A stretch of 64,000 bases of DNA, from contig NZ_JANUCS010000009.1 of assembly GCF_024808815.1 (NCBI RefSeq), forward strand, positions 1 through 64,000, in the 5' to 3' direction. Source of the DNA: Methanosalsum natronophilum. GTDB lineage: Archaea; Halobacteriota; Methanosarcinia; Methanosarcinales; Methanosarcinaceae. The translations under genes were made by a program, and so were the position numbers. The stretch's first letter is position 1, and each line of letters begins with the position of its first letter. Shown piece after piece: positions 17,703 through 25,790 of this stretch. The notes under the pieces are model-generated. The model made no database searches and had not been told where the DNA came from. It saw nothing but the letters and a program-made list of their open reading frames with translations.

Positions 17703-18297
17703 AGAAACACATAAAATATTTTATATTTAAATATTAATAAATTACATATAATCTTTTTTAAACCTTTAATAGATGATTATCTTACCCCATAAATAATAAC
17801 ATAAAATGTAAAGGTCATATGTATAGGTGTATCAATTTTTGTATATACTAACAAAGTTGATCTATGACTTTAAAAAGAGTTGAATTGAGAGAATGGAAAT
17901 TTCTAACACGCCTCTTTTTACTCATAAAAGTTAACGGAATTGCTTATTTTTCACAATGCTCAGACTTGGTGGTCAATAGTGGCATCATTTTGTACGTTTG
18001 GTACAAAATAATATATATTATATATAATTATTGGTTTTTATTTCTAAGTATAGCTTATTACATTAGTGGTTTACTGGATTCGTCCACAATAACATTTCAA
18101 GGAACTACATAGAAATGAATTGTCAAGCTTAAAGCCCTACAGGATAGTGGTAAGATTAGAAATAAGCTCACATCAATATCGAAATAGGTAGAAGTTATTA
18201 ATATACAAAATGAAATTTAATCAAAATGTGGTTGAGGCTTTGACCTTTTCTTTAGTGACACATAAGAAGAAAACAATAAAGAGGCATAATAATAATA
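17703..18297. other. Gene-free stretch before the aldehyde dehydrogenase
   Basis: About 600 bases. It should hold the divergent promoters of yhaO (minus) and the dehydrogenase (plus; AAGAGG about 10 bases before its ATG). An open frame of 82 codons at 17864-18112 is rich in hydrophobic residues but has no ribosome-binding site and resembles nothing I know. A TA-rich alternating tract lies at about 18008-18030. Confidence 0.4.
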
Positions 18298-19665
18298 ATG
18301 GAAAGTATCACATCATTTAATCCTGCAACAGGAGAGGCCATAGGGGATTACGAGCTGGATTCAGTACACATTATAGAGAATAAGGTAAGATGTTCTTTGA
18401 ATTCTTTTATTGACTGGAAAAACACATCGGCTTTTGACAGGTCAGTGTATATAAATGTCGTTGCAAGTGTTCTTAAAAAGAGAAAATATGAGCTTTCAAG
18501 TATTATCACCACAGAGATGGGAAAGCCCATCAGGGAATCTGAGCAAGAAATAGACGACTGTATAGATCTTTGCAAATATTTCGCTGCAAATGTTGAGAAG
18601 TTCCTTGAAACCGAATTTGTGGATACGGATGCCATTACTTCGGGTTTCTTGTACGAGCCTCTAGGCACCATACTTAATATCACACCTTGGAACTTTCCCT
18701 TTTGGCAAGCTTTCAGCACCTGCATTCCAGCACTTGCAGCAGGTAATGTAGTGCTTCTGAAACATTCTAGTTACGTTCCAATGTGCTCTATGGAGATTGA
18801 AAATGTCTTTTCTCAAGCAGGATTTCCAAGAGGTACATTTCAGACAATGATGGTCAAGGGTAACATGATAGCAAGACTGATTGCAAGAGGGGAAGTGAAG
18901 GCGGTTTCCTTTACCGGCAGCAGTGAAACAGGTAAAAAAGTGGCAGCTGAGTCCGGCCGTCATATGAAGAAATTTGTGCTGGAGCTTGGTGGAAGTGATC
19001 CTTTCATCGTACTAAAAGATGCCGATTTAGAGGTAGCTGCAAGGGAGGCTGTTAGAGCCAGATTCCTAAATGCAGGACAGAGTTGTACTGCCGCAAAGCG
19101 TATTATTGTGGATGAAAGTGTAGCTAAGGAATTTACCGGAACATTTTTGGAGAGGAACCGGGAACTCAAAGTTGATGATCCAACATCCCCAGAAACAGAT
19201 ATGGGACCTCTTGTCAGTGAACAACAAATGAATAAAATTCAAAGGCAGATCGATGAAACACTTTCAATGGGAGCAGAAGCTCTTCTGGATGGCGGGCCTC
19301 GGGAAGGAAATGGATTCTTTTTTATGCCTACAGTGCTCACTAATATCAGGGAGAGTGACCCTGTCATGCAGGAAGAAACATTTGGTCCTGTGGCACCAAT
19401 CATCACTTTCAAGAATGAGGAGGAAGCTGTCAATCTAGCTAATAACACAAAGTTCGGGCTGGGAGCCAGCGTTTGGTCAGACGACAGAGACAGGTTTATG
19501 AATCTTATAAGCAACATCCAAGCAGGCTTTATCACCATCAACCAGGTTGTTGAAGAAGATCCAAGACTTCCTTTTGGTGGTTTCAAAGAAAGCGGTATGG
19601 GAAGAATGCTCTATCGAATTGGAATGCAGGAGTTCATGCAGCTCAAATCTTTAAAGATATATTAA
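18298..19665 (+). CDS. NAD(P)-dependent aldehyde dehydrogenase, succinate-semialdehyde type
   Basis: A 455-residue aldehyde dehydrogenase of the short succinate-semialdehyde dehydrogenase (GabD/Sad) group. It shows the cofactor-binding 'TPWNFPFWQ' (129-137), 'SFTGSSETGKKV' (204-215), the catalytic Glu229 in LELGGSDPF, and the nucleophile Cys263 in NAGQSCTAAKR, and ends with 'PFGGFKESGMGR'. It would oxidise succinate semialdehyde or another short aldehyde to the acid. Length is typical of the archaeal and bacterial short form. The third codon positions are visibly richer in G and C than in neighbouring genes (for example GCC, GGC, CTG, CGG), and a transposase scrap follows directly, both pointing to recent transfer. 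No other GABA or lactaldehyde pathway gene is beside it. Confidence 0.93.
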   Translation: MESITSFNPATGEAIGDYELDSVHIIENKVRCSLNSFIDWKNTSAFDRSVYINVVASVLKKRKYELSSIITTEMGKPIRESEQEIDDCIDLCKYFAANVEKFLETEFVDTDAITSGFLYEPLGTILNITPWNFPFWQAFSTCIPALAAGNVVLLKHSSYVPMCSMEIENVFSQAGFPRGTFQTMMVKGNMIARLIARGEVKAVSFTGSSETGKKVAAESGRHMKKFVLELGGSDPFIVLKDADLEVAAREAVRARFLNAGQSCTAAKRIIVDESVAKEFTGTFLERNRELKVDDPTSPETDMGPLVSEQQMNKIQRQIDETLSMGAEALLDGGPREGNGFFFMPTVLTNIRESDPVMQEETFGPVAPIITFKNEEEAVNLANNTKFGLGASVWSDDRDRFMNLISNIQAGFITINQVVEEDPRLPFGGFKESGMGRMLYRIGMQEFMQLKSLKIY

Positions 19666-19683
19666 ATATATGTGGTCAAAAAA

Positions 19684-19764
19684 AAGAAGCTACCTCTTTG
19701 TAGATGTTTTGATAATGAAGGTGTTGATTATTTATTTGGATTGAAATTAGATGGAAACAATTGA
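19684..19764 (+). pseudogene. Fragment of an IS1380-like transposase
   Basis: Just after the dehydrogenase stop, one frame reads 'LCRCFDNEGVDYLFGLKLDGN' in pieces: C-R-C-F-D-N, then G-V-D-Y-L-F-G-L. The GVDYxFGL segment is typical of the DDE transposases of the IS1380 group, just after the catalytic core strand. The fragment ends at TGA 19762-19764; no other part of the transposase and no terminal repeats are visible. The match is short, so it is a suggestion, not proof. Confidence 0.4.
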
Positions 19765-20247
19765 GTTCATGAACACACTCTCAAAGTATAGTATAAAGTT
19801 TAATGTCACAAAAAATTAAATCAATGATTCTTTCATGCAGAAATTTTTCTGCACTGTGCCTTCTGCGACAAACCTAGTAAAAAAACATGTTTTAGCAGCT
19901 ATAATATATTTTCAAGGCTTTTTATCAGAATGCTCAATCTCAGTAGCAGCTTAATACACGTCTGTAAGTGCTACCTTATCAAAATCTTATTTAAATATCT
20001 AAGTCAAAATGCTTAATTGGTTAAACTATTTTAAAATATGCATATTATAATTCTTCAACAAACAGATGTTTAAAAATGAAAAAAGATTTCTGTTTCTTTG
20101 TGAATAGTCTGCATCAATAATTCATTTCTCTGCAAACTTTATTCCTTTTCTGTTGTTGTAGAAATTCATACCTAAAACATTCCACTTATTGGATAAGTAT
20201 CCAAAGTTATCAGTGTGAAGGTATTAGGCTTTGTACCATTATTGGTA
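19765..20247. other. Gene-free stretch between the dehydrogenase and the tRNA pair
   Basis: About 480 AT-rich bases. The only structure I see is a perfect 8-bp inverted repeat with a 2-base loop at 19836-19853 (TGCAGAAA and TTTCTGCA). No copy of the tRNA-Phe 3' end was noticed here or before the dehydrogenase, so no attachment site is claimed. Confidence 0.4.
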
Positions 20248-20320
20248 TGCCCAGACCCGGACTTGAACCGGGGACAACTGCCTCTTCAGGGCAGCGCTCT
20301 CCCAACTGAGCTACCTGGGC
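20248..20320 (-). tRNA. tRNA-Phe (GAA)
   Basis: Minus-strand cloverleaf with acceptor stem GCCCAGG/TCTGGGC (one G-U pair), D-arm GCTCAGTTGGGAGAGC, anticodon arm CTGCC-CTGAAGA-GGCAG giving anticodon GAA, and T-arm GGTTCAAGTCC. Discriminator A, CCA not encoded, no intron. Confidence 0.95.
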
Positions 20321-20405
20321 ACACAATGCTTTGATCTTGTACGATAAATGATACTAGTTACATTTAAAGTTATCTATCAAGACTAAACGGAATTTAAATA
20401 TCTAA

Positions 20406-20479
20406 TGGGCCCGCTGCGATTCGAACGCAGGATCCCCGCCATGTCAAGGCGATGTCATAACCAGCTAGACCACGGGCCC
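20406..20479 (-). tRNA. tRNA-Val (GAC)
   Basis: Minus-strand cloverleaf with acceptor stem GGGCCCG/CGGGCCC, anticodon arm TCGCC-TTGACAT-GGCGG giving anticodon GAC (valine GUC/GUU), and T-arm GCGTTCGAATCGC. Discriminator A, CCA not encoded. It is 85 bases upstream of tRNA-Phe on the same strand. Confidence 0.93.
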
Positions 20480-20633
20480 TTGTAAATTTCAGTAATGTGA
20501 GCTTCCTTATATCATTATGATAAATAAATCTTTGGATTTAAAATTATGTATCTTGCCCAGAAATAATACATTGAAATGACTATAAAAGATGTTAAGGTGG
20601 CTTTAAATATTTTAAACGAGTTATTAAATTTTG

Positions 20634-21236
20634 ATGAAACATGGTACCAAGTATGATCGGATTGCACACCTTTATAATATTCTAGAATGGCCTTTTGAAC
20701 ATTATTTATTTAATTATTGGAGAAAGGAATTTATCACACAACTTGAAGGCAAAATATTAGATGTTGGTATTGGTACAGGGAATAACATAGGTTACTATCC
20801 ACATAATTCTGAGATTGTTGGTATTGATTTGAGCAAGAAAATGTTAAAATATTCGCGTAATGTTGACACTCCAAATAAAGTTAATTTGATTTTGATGGAT
20901 GCTCAAATGTTGGGTTTTGAAGATAACTCTTTTGATTATGTGGTTTCAACTTTTGTAATGTGTAATATTTATAAACCTCATCTAGCTCTAAAAGAGCTTC
21001 GACGTGTATGCAAACCTGGTGGTCTAATCATAAACATTGAACATTTACGCAGTGAAACAAAAAGCATTTCATTTATTCAGGACTTATTTAACCCTTTTAC
21101 AAAGTATCTTTTAGGGGAGTACATTAATCGAGATATTGTATATTTTATACAATCATCAGGACTTGAAGTAATCGAAACTAAAAATTTGAAATTTAAGGAT
21201 GTTTTCAAATTAATAATATCTAGGAATATAGATTAA
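20634..21236 (+). CDS. Class I SAM-dependent methyltransferase (UbiE-like)
   Basis: A 200-residue Rossmann-fold methyltransferase. Motif I is ILDVGIGTGNN (about 41-51), motif II 'VGIDLSKKML' with the ribose-binding Asp near 66, motif post-II 'LILMDAQMLGFEDNSFDYVVSTFVMCNI', and motif III 'ELRRVCKPGGLIINIEHLRS'. It resembles the UbiE/COQ5 and phosphatidylethanolamine N-methyltransferase-like group, but the substrate cannot be told. TTG at 20631 precedes ATG at 20634; I take the ATG. It has no obvious operon partner. Confidence 0.9.
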   Translation: MKHGTKYDRIAHLYNILEWPFEHYLFNYWRKEFITQLEGKILDVGIGTGNNIGYYPHNSEIVGIDLSKKMLKYSRNVDTPNKVNLILMDAQMLGFEDNSFDYVVSTFVMCNIYKPHLALKELRRVCKPGGLIINIEHLRSETKSISFIQDLFNPFTKYLLGEYINRDIVYFIQSSGLEVIETKNLKFKDVFKLIISRNID

Positions 21237-21258
21237 ATTTATTCTAATCAACTTTCTA

Positions 21259-21690
21259 TTAGCACCAGCATCCATCATAGTGTACATCATTAGATTTTGA
21301 AGAAAAGTTATCAGAATACCGACTATTATGTTCTTCTACAATTTCTCCTGTAAGTGAGTTGATTCTAATCATTTGACTTCCAACTTCATCACTATAATAG
21401 ATTACCCACCATGTATCTGCTAAGTAAACGTTATTTTCTCCAACTCTGAAATCGATTTTTTCTTGTGCTATTTTTAATACATCTTCTTTATTCAATGGTA
21501 GATTAGTTACTTCTTGATCAGGTGTACCAGAAAATAATCCACAAAGTGAAAAACCAAGTTTTTCTTGTAAAGATACTAATATTGGACAAGTTTCCACTCT
21601 AGAATCATCTTGATTTCCAGAAACTGAATTAATTCCCAGAATGGTAATTAAAACTAGTAGAACTAAAACAACTTGGATAATTTTTTTCAT
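21259..21690 (-). CDS. Secreted PepSY-like protein with C-terminal CxC
   Basis: About 143 residues from the ATG at 21690, which has GAGTGAT 4 bases before it; the frame extends four codons more to 21702. A signal peptide is clear (KK then a 16-residue hydrophobic run, and a cleavage-like INSVSG). The mature part has 'LNKEDVLKIAQEKI...NVYLADTWWVIYYSDEVGSQMIRINSLTGEIVEE', the fold pattern of a PepSY domain, thought to inhibit peptidases. It ends in Y-D-G-C-W-C, and has two more Cys near residues 35 and 50. The next gene upstream on the same strand encodes another secreted Cys-containing peptide. Function unknown. Confidence 0.7.
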   Translation of the reverse strand: MKKIIQVVLVLLVLITILGINSVSGNQDDSRVETCPILVSLQEKLGFSLCGLFSGTPDQEVTNLPLNKEDVLKIAQEKIDFRVGENNVYLADTWWVIYYSDEVGSQMIRINSLTGEIVEEHNSRYSDNFSSKSNDVHYDGCWC

Positions 21691-21830
21691 AATATCACTC
21701 ATATGTTATTTGTTAAGTTATGAAATATATATACCTATTTTTTATCCTTAATTGTAATTAAGTATTTAGGTAAACTCAACTTTAAAATAAAAAAGTAATA
21801 AACAATTTAATTTTGAATGTAAGAGATATT

Positions 21831-22010
21831 TCAGTTACATCCACAACCAGTAGCAGGTCTGTTACATATACATTCTATACATCCAGCTATGGAATCACAA
21901 GAATTAATAGCTTGTGATGTTATAGTGCTTGTTTCGGCAGTTACTGTAGTTATGGTTGTAACCATAATTACTAAAAAACCAAAACCTAAGAGAATTTTAG
22001 ATAGATCCAC
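21831..22010 (-). CDS. Secreted cysteine-rich peptide (59 aa)
   Basis: A GTG-started frame of 59 codons with a near-perfect ribosome-binding site (AAGGAGGTGA, complement of 22015-22024) at the best spacing. It is preceded by a TATA box near 22056-22065. Residues 5-24 form a signal peptide or membrane helix ending T-V-T-A. The remaining 35 residues hold six Cys at positions 38, 44, 47, 49, 56 and 58, many Thr and Ser, and end G-C-G-C-N. The mature peptide would be disulfide-bonded or metal-binding, outside the cell. It belongs to no family I recognise. It lies 140 bases upstream of the secreted PepSY-like gene whose C terminus also carries CxC. No radical SAM, lanthionine synthase or peptidase gene is close by. 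Confidence 0.7.
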   Translation of the reverse strand: MDLSKILLGFGFLVIMVTTITTVTAETSTITSQAINSCDSIAGCIECICNRPATGCGCN

Positions 22011-22105
22011 TGGTTCACCTCCTTAATAATATATTGTATAACAACGTGGGTTTCAGATATATATGTGATTTTTGAGGCAGGTATTACCATCGTACCATTA
22101 TCTAT

Positions 22106-22120
22106 CTTATATATTTAAAC
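22106..22120 (+). promoter_or_regulatory. Archaeal TATA box of cca
   Basis: CTTATATATTTAAAC at 22106-22120 fits an archaeal TATA element. It would start transcription near 22140, giving a leader of about 40 bases before the cca ATG. The divergent TATA box of the cysteine-rich peptide lies 40-50 bases away on the other strand. Confidence 0.5.
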
Positions 22121-22183
22121 GAAATGTATACGTATATTAACTTCGTCTATTATTCATAGAAAGTGGCAGTACATGTGATAATT

Positions 22184-23575
22184 ATGGACAATGCTAAATT
22201 ACAAAAGTTCAATACTTTAAAACAAGAAATAATAAGTGAAATCAAACCAACTGAATATGAACAGATAAAACTTGAAGAAGTTACTCGAAAATTGATTGAT
22301 CATATATACAATGTAATTAAAAAAAGAGATTTAAAAGATATTTCTGTACAATTAGTAGGTTCAGCTGCCCGAAATACGTGGCTTTCAGGAACACACGACC
22401 TTGATATTTTCATAGTATTTCCTGAAAATACATCCCGTGAAGAACTCGAAGCTATTGGATTGGAGATAGCTCGTGATGTTACAAAAATAGCAGATAAATA
22501 TGAAGAACGATTTGCAGAACACCCTTATATCAATCTTCAAGTGGAAAATTTCGGTGTTGATTTAGTTCCTTGTTTTGGAGTTTCAGATTCAAGTAAAATT
22601 AAGTCATCAGTTGATAGAACACCATTCCATAATGAATATGTTAAATCTAATATTGCTGGCTTATTTGATGATGTTAGATTGCTTAAACAGTTTATGAGGG
22701 GTATAGGAGTATATGGTTCAGAACTTAAAACTAAGGGATTTTCTGGTTATCTTACAGAACTACTTGTAATATATTACGGTTCTTTTGAAAATGTCTTATA
22801 TAACGCAGCTAATTGGAAACCAGGTATTAAATTAAGACTTGGCAATGAAGAAATATCTACTATACTTATTCAAGAAAAAAAGCCTCTATTATTTGTTGAT
22901 CCAATCGACCCTGAACGAAATGTAGCTTCTGCGGTTTCTCTTGATAAATTATGTGAGTTTATAGATGCTGCTAGGGACTTTTTGGAGTCACCTTCTAAAC
23001 AGTTCTTTTTTTCAAAAAAAGGCAATGAACATAACAAAGAATACTTAATCGATAGAATGGAAAGAAGAAGCACGGGTTTTATTGTGATTATATTTGATCG
23101 ACCAGATGAAGTTGATGATGTAGTTTATCCTCAACTCTATAAGATGGAAAGATCAGTTACTGAGATGTTAGAGATGTTTGACTTTAAGGTAATGAAGTCA
23201 TTTTCGTGGTCTGAAGATGTGGGACTTGGAAATAAGTCTGTAGTTTTTTTTGAATTGATAACATCACGTTTACCTAATGTAAAAAAACATTTTGGACCCC
23301 CGGTTTGGCTTAGAGACCATGCACAGAAGTTTAAGGAAAAATACAGTGATGATAAAAATAGTTTTAATTTTTATATTGAAGATGGGAAATATGTTTGTGA
23401 TGTTCTACGTCAACATGTTAATGCTAAATCTTTATTAGAGGATAGGTTAAAGACTTGTTCTTTAGGTAAACATATAAATGAAAGTATCAATCAAAATTTT
23501 GATTTACTTGAAAACGATGAAGTTTTAAAAATTAAAAATCCTGAGTTTCGTTTGCTATTGAGTAAGAGTCTTTAA
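22184..23575 (+). CDS. cca: CCA tRNA nucleotidyltransferase (archaeal class I)
   Basis: Adds or repairs the 3' CCA of tRNA without a template, in the cytoplasm. The nucleotidyltransferase core is at about residues 55-75 ('VQLVGSAARNTWLSGTHDLDIFIVFP', with GS and the DxD pair), followed by the third carboxylate in 'FGVDLVP'. The head, neck, body and tail architecture of archaeal class I enzymes fits the 463 residues. None of the tRNA genes in this window encodes CCA, so the enzyme is needed. The frame opens at GTG 22163, but ATG 22184 with GTGAT just before it is preferred. Its 3' end overlaps the 3' end of the convergent ogg gene by 44 bases. Confidence 0.95.
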   Translation: MDNAKLQKFNTLKQEIISEIKPTEYEQIKLEEVTRKLIDHIYNVIKKRDLKDISVQLVGSAARNTWLSGTHDLDIFIVFPENTSREELEAIGLEIARDVTKIADKYEERFAEHPYINLQVENFGVDLVPCFGVSDSSKIKSSVDRTPFHNEYVKSNIAGLFDDVRLLKQFMRGIGVYGSELKTKGFSGYLTELLVIYYGSFENVLYNAANWKPGIKLRLGNEEISTILIQEKKPLLFVDPIDPERNVASAVSLDKLCEFIDAARDFLESPSKQFFFSKKGNEHNKEYLIDRMERRSTGFIVIIFDRPDEVDDVVYPQLYKMERSVTEMLEMFDFKVMKSFSWSEDVGLGNKSVVFFELITSRLPNVKKHFGPPVWLRDHAQKFKEKYSDDKNSFNFYIEDGKYVCDVLRQHVNAKSLLEDRLKTCSLGKHINESINQNFDLLENDEVLKIKNPEFRLLLSKSL

Positions 23576-24404
23576 ATCTATTATACATGTAAAGATATTC
23601 TTGTGCATATCCACAATAATTACCAAAGTAATTTCTGCCCCATTCTGCTATTTTATTATAATTTGACTTCTTTTTTATAAATTCATCATTTGAGTAACAT
23701 TGTTGAACAATTTGCTTAATGTGAGTATCTACGGGAAAAGATTCAAGTTTATCCATAGAAAATAGGAGGATACAATCCGCAACCTTTTCACCGATACCTT
23801 CTATTGTCATTAATTTTTCACGTGCTTCATGATACTCATGTTTATGCAAATTATATGGATCAATTTGCTTATTGACAACAAGCTCAGCTGCTTGCTTTAT
23901 TCTTTTTGTACGAAATCCTAACTTACATTCACAGAGTTCAGATTCACATGCATTTGCAATAGCTTCTGGATAAGGAAATGTAAATATTCCAGCCTCAATC
24001 TCAGTTCCAAATATCCGGCAAAGGTTTAAAATTCTCTTTTTAATTGTAGGTATGCTTGAAGCTGTTGCGAGCATGTAAGAAATAAGACATTCCCAAGGAT
24101 CTTGTCTAATAAGCCTTAATCCATAATATTGTTTTATTGAATTTGCTATACAATTATCTTTGTTAATATCTTCCAATATGGCATTAAGGTTATCATCAAA
24201 CCTGAAGTACTCATGAAAAAAAGTTTCAGGTAAATCTGAATCAATTGTGATTGAAAAATCGTTGTTTTGTTTAATTTTTATTAGTGACTCTTGTACAATA
24301 CCAGTCCACCAATCACCAGATTTTTCCCATCTAAAAACCTGGCCACAGTCTAGTGTAAAGTCTAAATTAAAATCTGGACATGAGAGCACATACATACTAA
24401 TCAC
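23532..24404 (-). CDS. ogg: 8-oxoguanine DNA glycosylase/AP lyase
   Basis: A 290-residue Ogg1-type base-excision enzyme that removes 8-oxoguanine and nicks the abasic site. It has the N-terminal OGG domain beginning with 'F.L...L.CGQ.FRW...G.WW.G', then the helix-hairpin-helix GPD domain with 'LMTIEGIGEKVADCILLF', where Lys207 is the Schiff-base nucleophile, and the catalytic Asp226 in 'FPVDTHI'. The start, GTG 24404 or ATG 24395, overlaps or abuts the stop of the sugar-kinase paralogue (GTGTGA), so it is translated with that operon. Its 3' end overlaps cca in the opposite direction. Confidence 0.92.
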   Translation of the reverse strand: MISMYVLSCPDFNLDFTLDCGQVFRWEKSGDWWTGIVQESLIKIKQNNDFSITIDSDLPETFFHEYFRFDDNLNAILEDINKDNCIANSIKQYYGLRLIRQDPWECLISYMLATASSIPTIKKRILNLCRIFGTEIEAGIFTFPYPEAIANACESELCECKLGFRTKRIKQAAELVVNKQIDPYNLHKHEYHEAREKLMTIEGIGEKVADCILLFSMDKLESFPVDTHIKQIVQQCYSNDEFIKKKSNYNKIAEWGRNYFGNYCGYAQEYLYMYNRFKDSYSIANETQDF

Positions 24405-25768
24405 ACATTTTCTAGAAAATGTAAAAATGTAGCAGCTGTGACAGTATCACCAAGACCTACTGTTGAAATTGGAGTCTCTGTAATGATTGTAGGTATTATA
24501 GCATAACCTAAATTTTTCTTTGACCCAATAATACCACGCCCAAAAAACTTACTCTTAACTTTTTGGGACACAAACTTAATTTGATTTTTACCGCGTTTGT
24601 TTTCTTGTAAGTTTTTTATTTCTCTATCAATTAAGTTTCTAGATACAATCTTTCCATTATGAGCAAATAAAGCTGCTACTTTAGAGCCAAAATCTAATGA
24701 TTGGAGTTCAATTGTTGCTTTGGAATAACTACCAATAAAAACGGAGATAATAAAATCTCTGGTATGAACAACGATCTTTTTGTATTTACTTAAATGAATC
24801 AACTGGGTTACAGCTTCAAGGATATCAAAAGCACTCATTGATTTTATTTTATCATTATCAATGTTATGAATGGGATTAAAAAAAGTTAGCTCATCCTCAT
24901 TCATACCTATACTATCTGCAACTTTATCCAAGCTTTTGAATACATCAAGTGCAATTTCATCTGTTAAAAAATCACCTAGTTCAGCATGTACTTTTAATTG
25001 ATTATTAATAATTTTCCATGTACGTACCTGACTAACTGCATTGTTAATTTTATCTATATGAGTAGTGTTGTCCTGATACTTTTCTCTTAAAAGATGAAAA
25101 CCAGAAATAACACTACCATTGATTTCATCTATATTCCTTATAGCATAAAGCTCAAAACTGTTAGCGATTTCAAGCTTAGTATTTTCGGGGTCATAAGTTG
25201 CAATAAATCTGTTTTCTCTAGGTACTTTAAAACCAAGGTTTTCTATTAAAATTTCATCATTTCTGTTAAAATCAAAAACAAAATGAATAAGTTCATTATG
25301 ATCATTTTTTTTAAAATCACCTATATTTTCAAACTTTTGTGCAACAGCTTCTCTAAAAACCTTTTTTGGTATAATTACACCTTTTTTTGAAAAGAGATTT
25401 AACTGGGTTTCAGAAGGTGCTACTACATTAGGTATTACTTCGTCAATATCAAGATTAGACAAAACGTTAGTCATAATTCCTGCATTACCACCCATACGTA
25501 TACTTGATTTATTATAGAAGGTCTCTTTAAGGTACTTTAAGACATTATTATCTTCTATTAACCATTCAGAACCAGCACCTAGTTTCATACATCTTATAAG
25601 GCCTGCATAGAAATCTGATATTGATTTGATGGTTGATGGTGGTTCTTCTATTTTGTTAATCAATTCAAGTAAATCAATATTTTCTGAGGCTATCAATGCT
25701 GAAATTTCTTTACCCTCAATTCTATACAACGCATCAATATTGACATTATATCCACATAATACACGCAT
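24401..25768 (-). CDS. ADP-dependent sugar kinase paralogue
   Basis: About 455 residues of the ADP-dependent glucokinase/phosphofructokinase family (ribokinase fold). The N-terminal 'YNVNIDALYRIEG' corresponds to 'YNCNIDSIKKIE' of the next gene. It keeps 'RMGGNAGIMTNVLSNLD' and the catalytic 'GLGDTVTAATF' near the C terminus, so the base Asp is present. Sequence has drifted from the upstream copy, for example N in place of Q in the GG[QN]AGI motif, so its sugar may differ (glucose or another hexose, or a regulatory role). An open frame reaches ATG 25801, inside pfkC, but homology favours ATG 25768. It is between pfkC and ogg in one operon. Confidence 0.8.
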   Translation of the reverse strand: MRVLCGYNVNIDALYRIEGKEISALIASENIDLLELINKIEEPPSTIKSISDFYAGLIRCMKLGAGSEWLIEDNNVLKYLKETFYNKSSIRMGGNAGIMTNVLSNLDIDEVIPNVVAPSETQLNLFSKKGVIIPKKVFREAVAQKFENIGDFKKNDHNELIHFVFDFNRNDEILIENLGFKVPRENRFIATYDPENTKLEIANSFELYAIRNIDEINGSVISGFHLLREKYQDNTTHIDKINNAVSQVRTWKIINNQLKVHAELGDFLTDEIALDVFKSLDKVADSIGMNEDELTFFNPIHNIDNDKIKSMSAFDILEAVTQLIHLSKYKKIVVHTRDFIISVFIGSYSKATIELQSLDFGSKVAALFAHNGKIVSRNLIDREIKNLQENKRGKNQIKFVSQKVKSKFFGRGIIGSKKNLGYAIIPTIITETPISTVGLGDTVTAATFLHFLENV

Positions 25769-25790
25769 GGTTAAATACCAACAAAACACT

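Noticed and set aside
17864-18112. 82-codon open frame before the aldehyde dehydrogenase
   Set aside because: No start signal, low-complexity I/Y-rich segment over a TA-alternating tract, no family resemblance.
18298-20479. Integrated element between the dehydrogenase and tRNA-Phe
   Set aside because: No integrase gene and no repeat of the tRNA 3' end was found on the far side, so no att site can be claimed.
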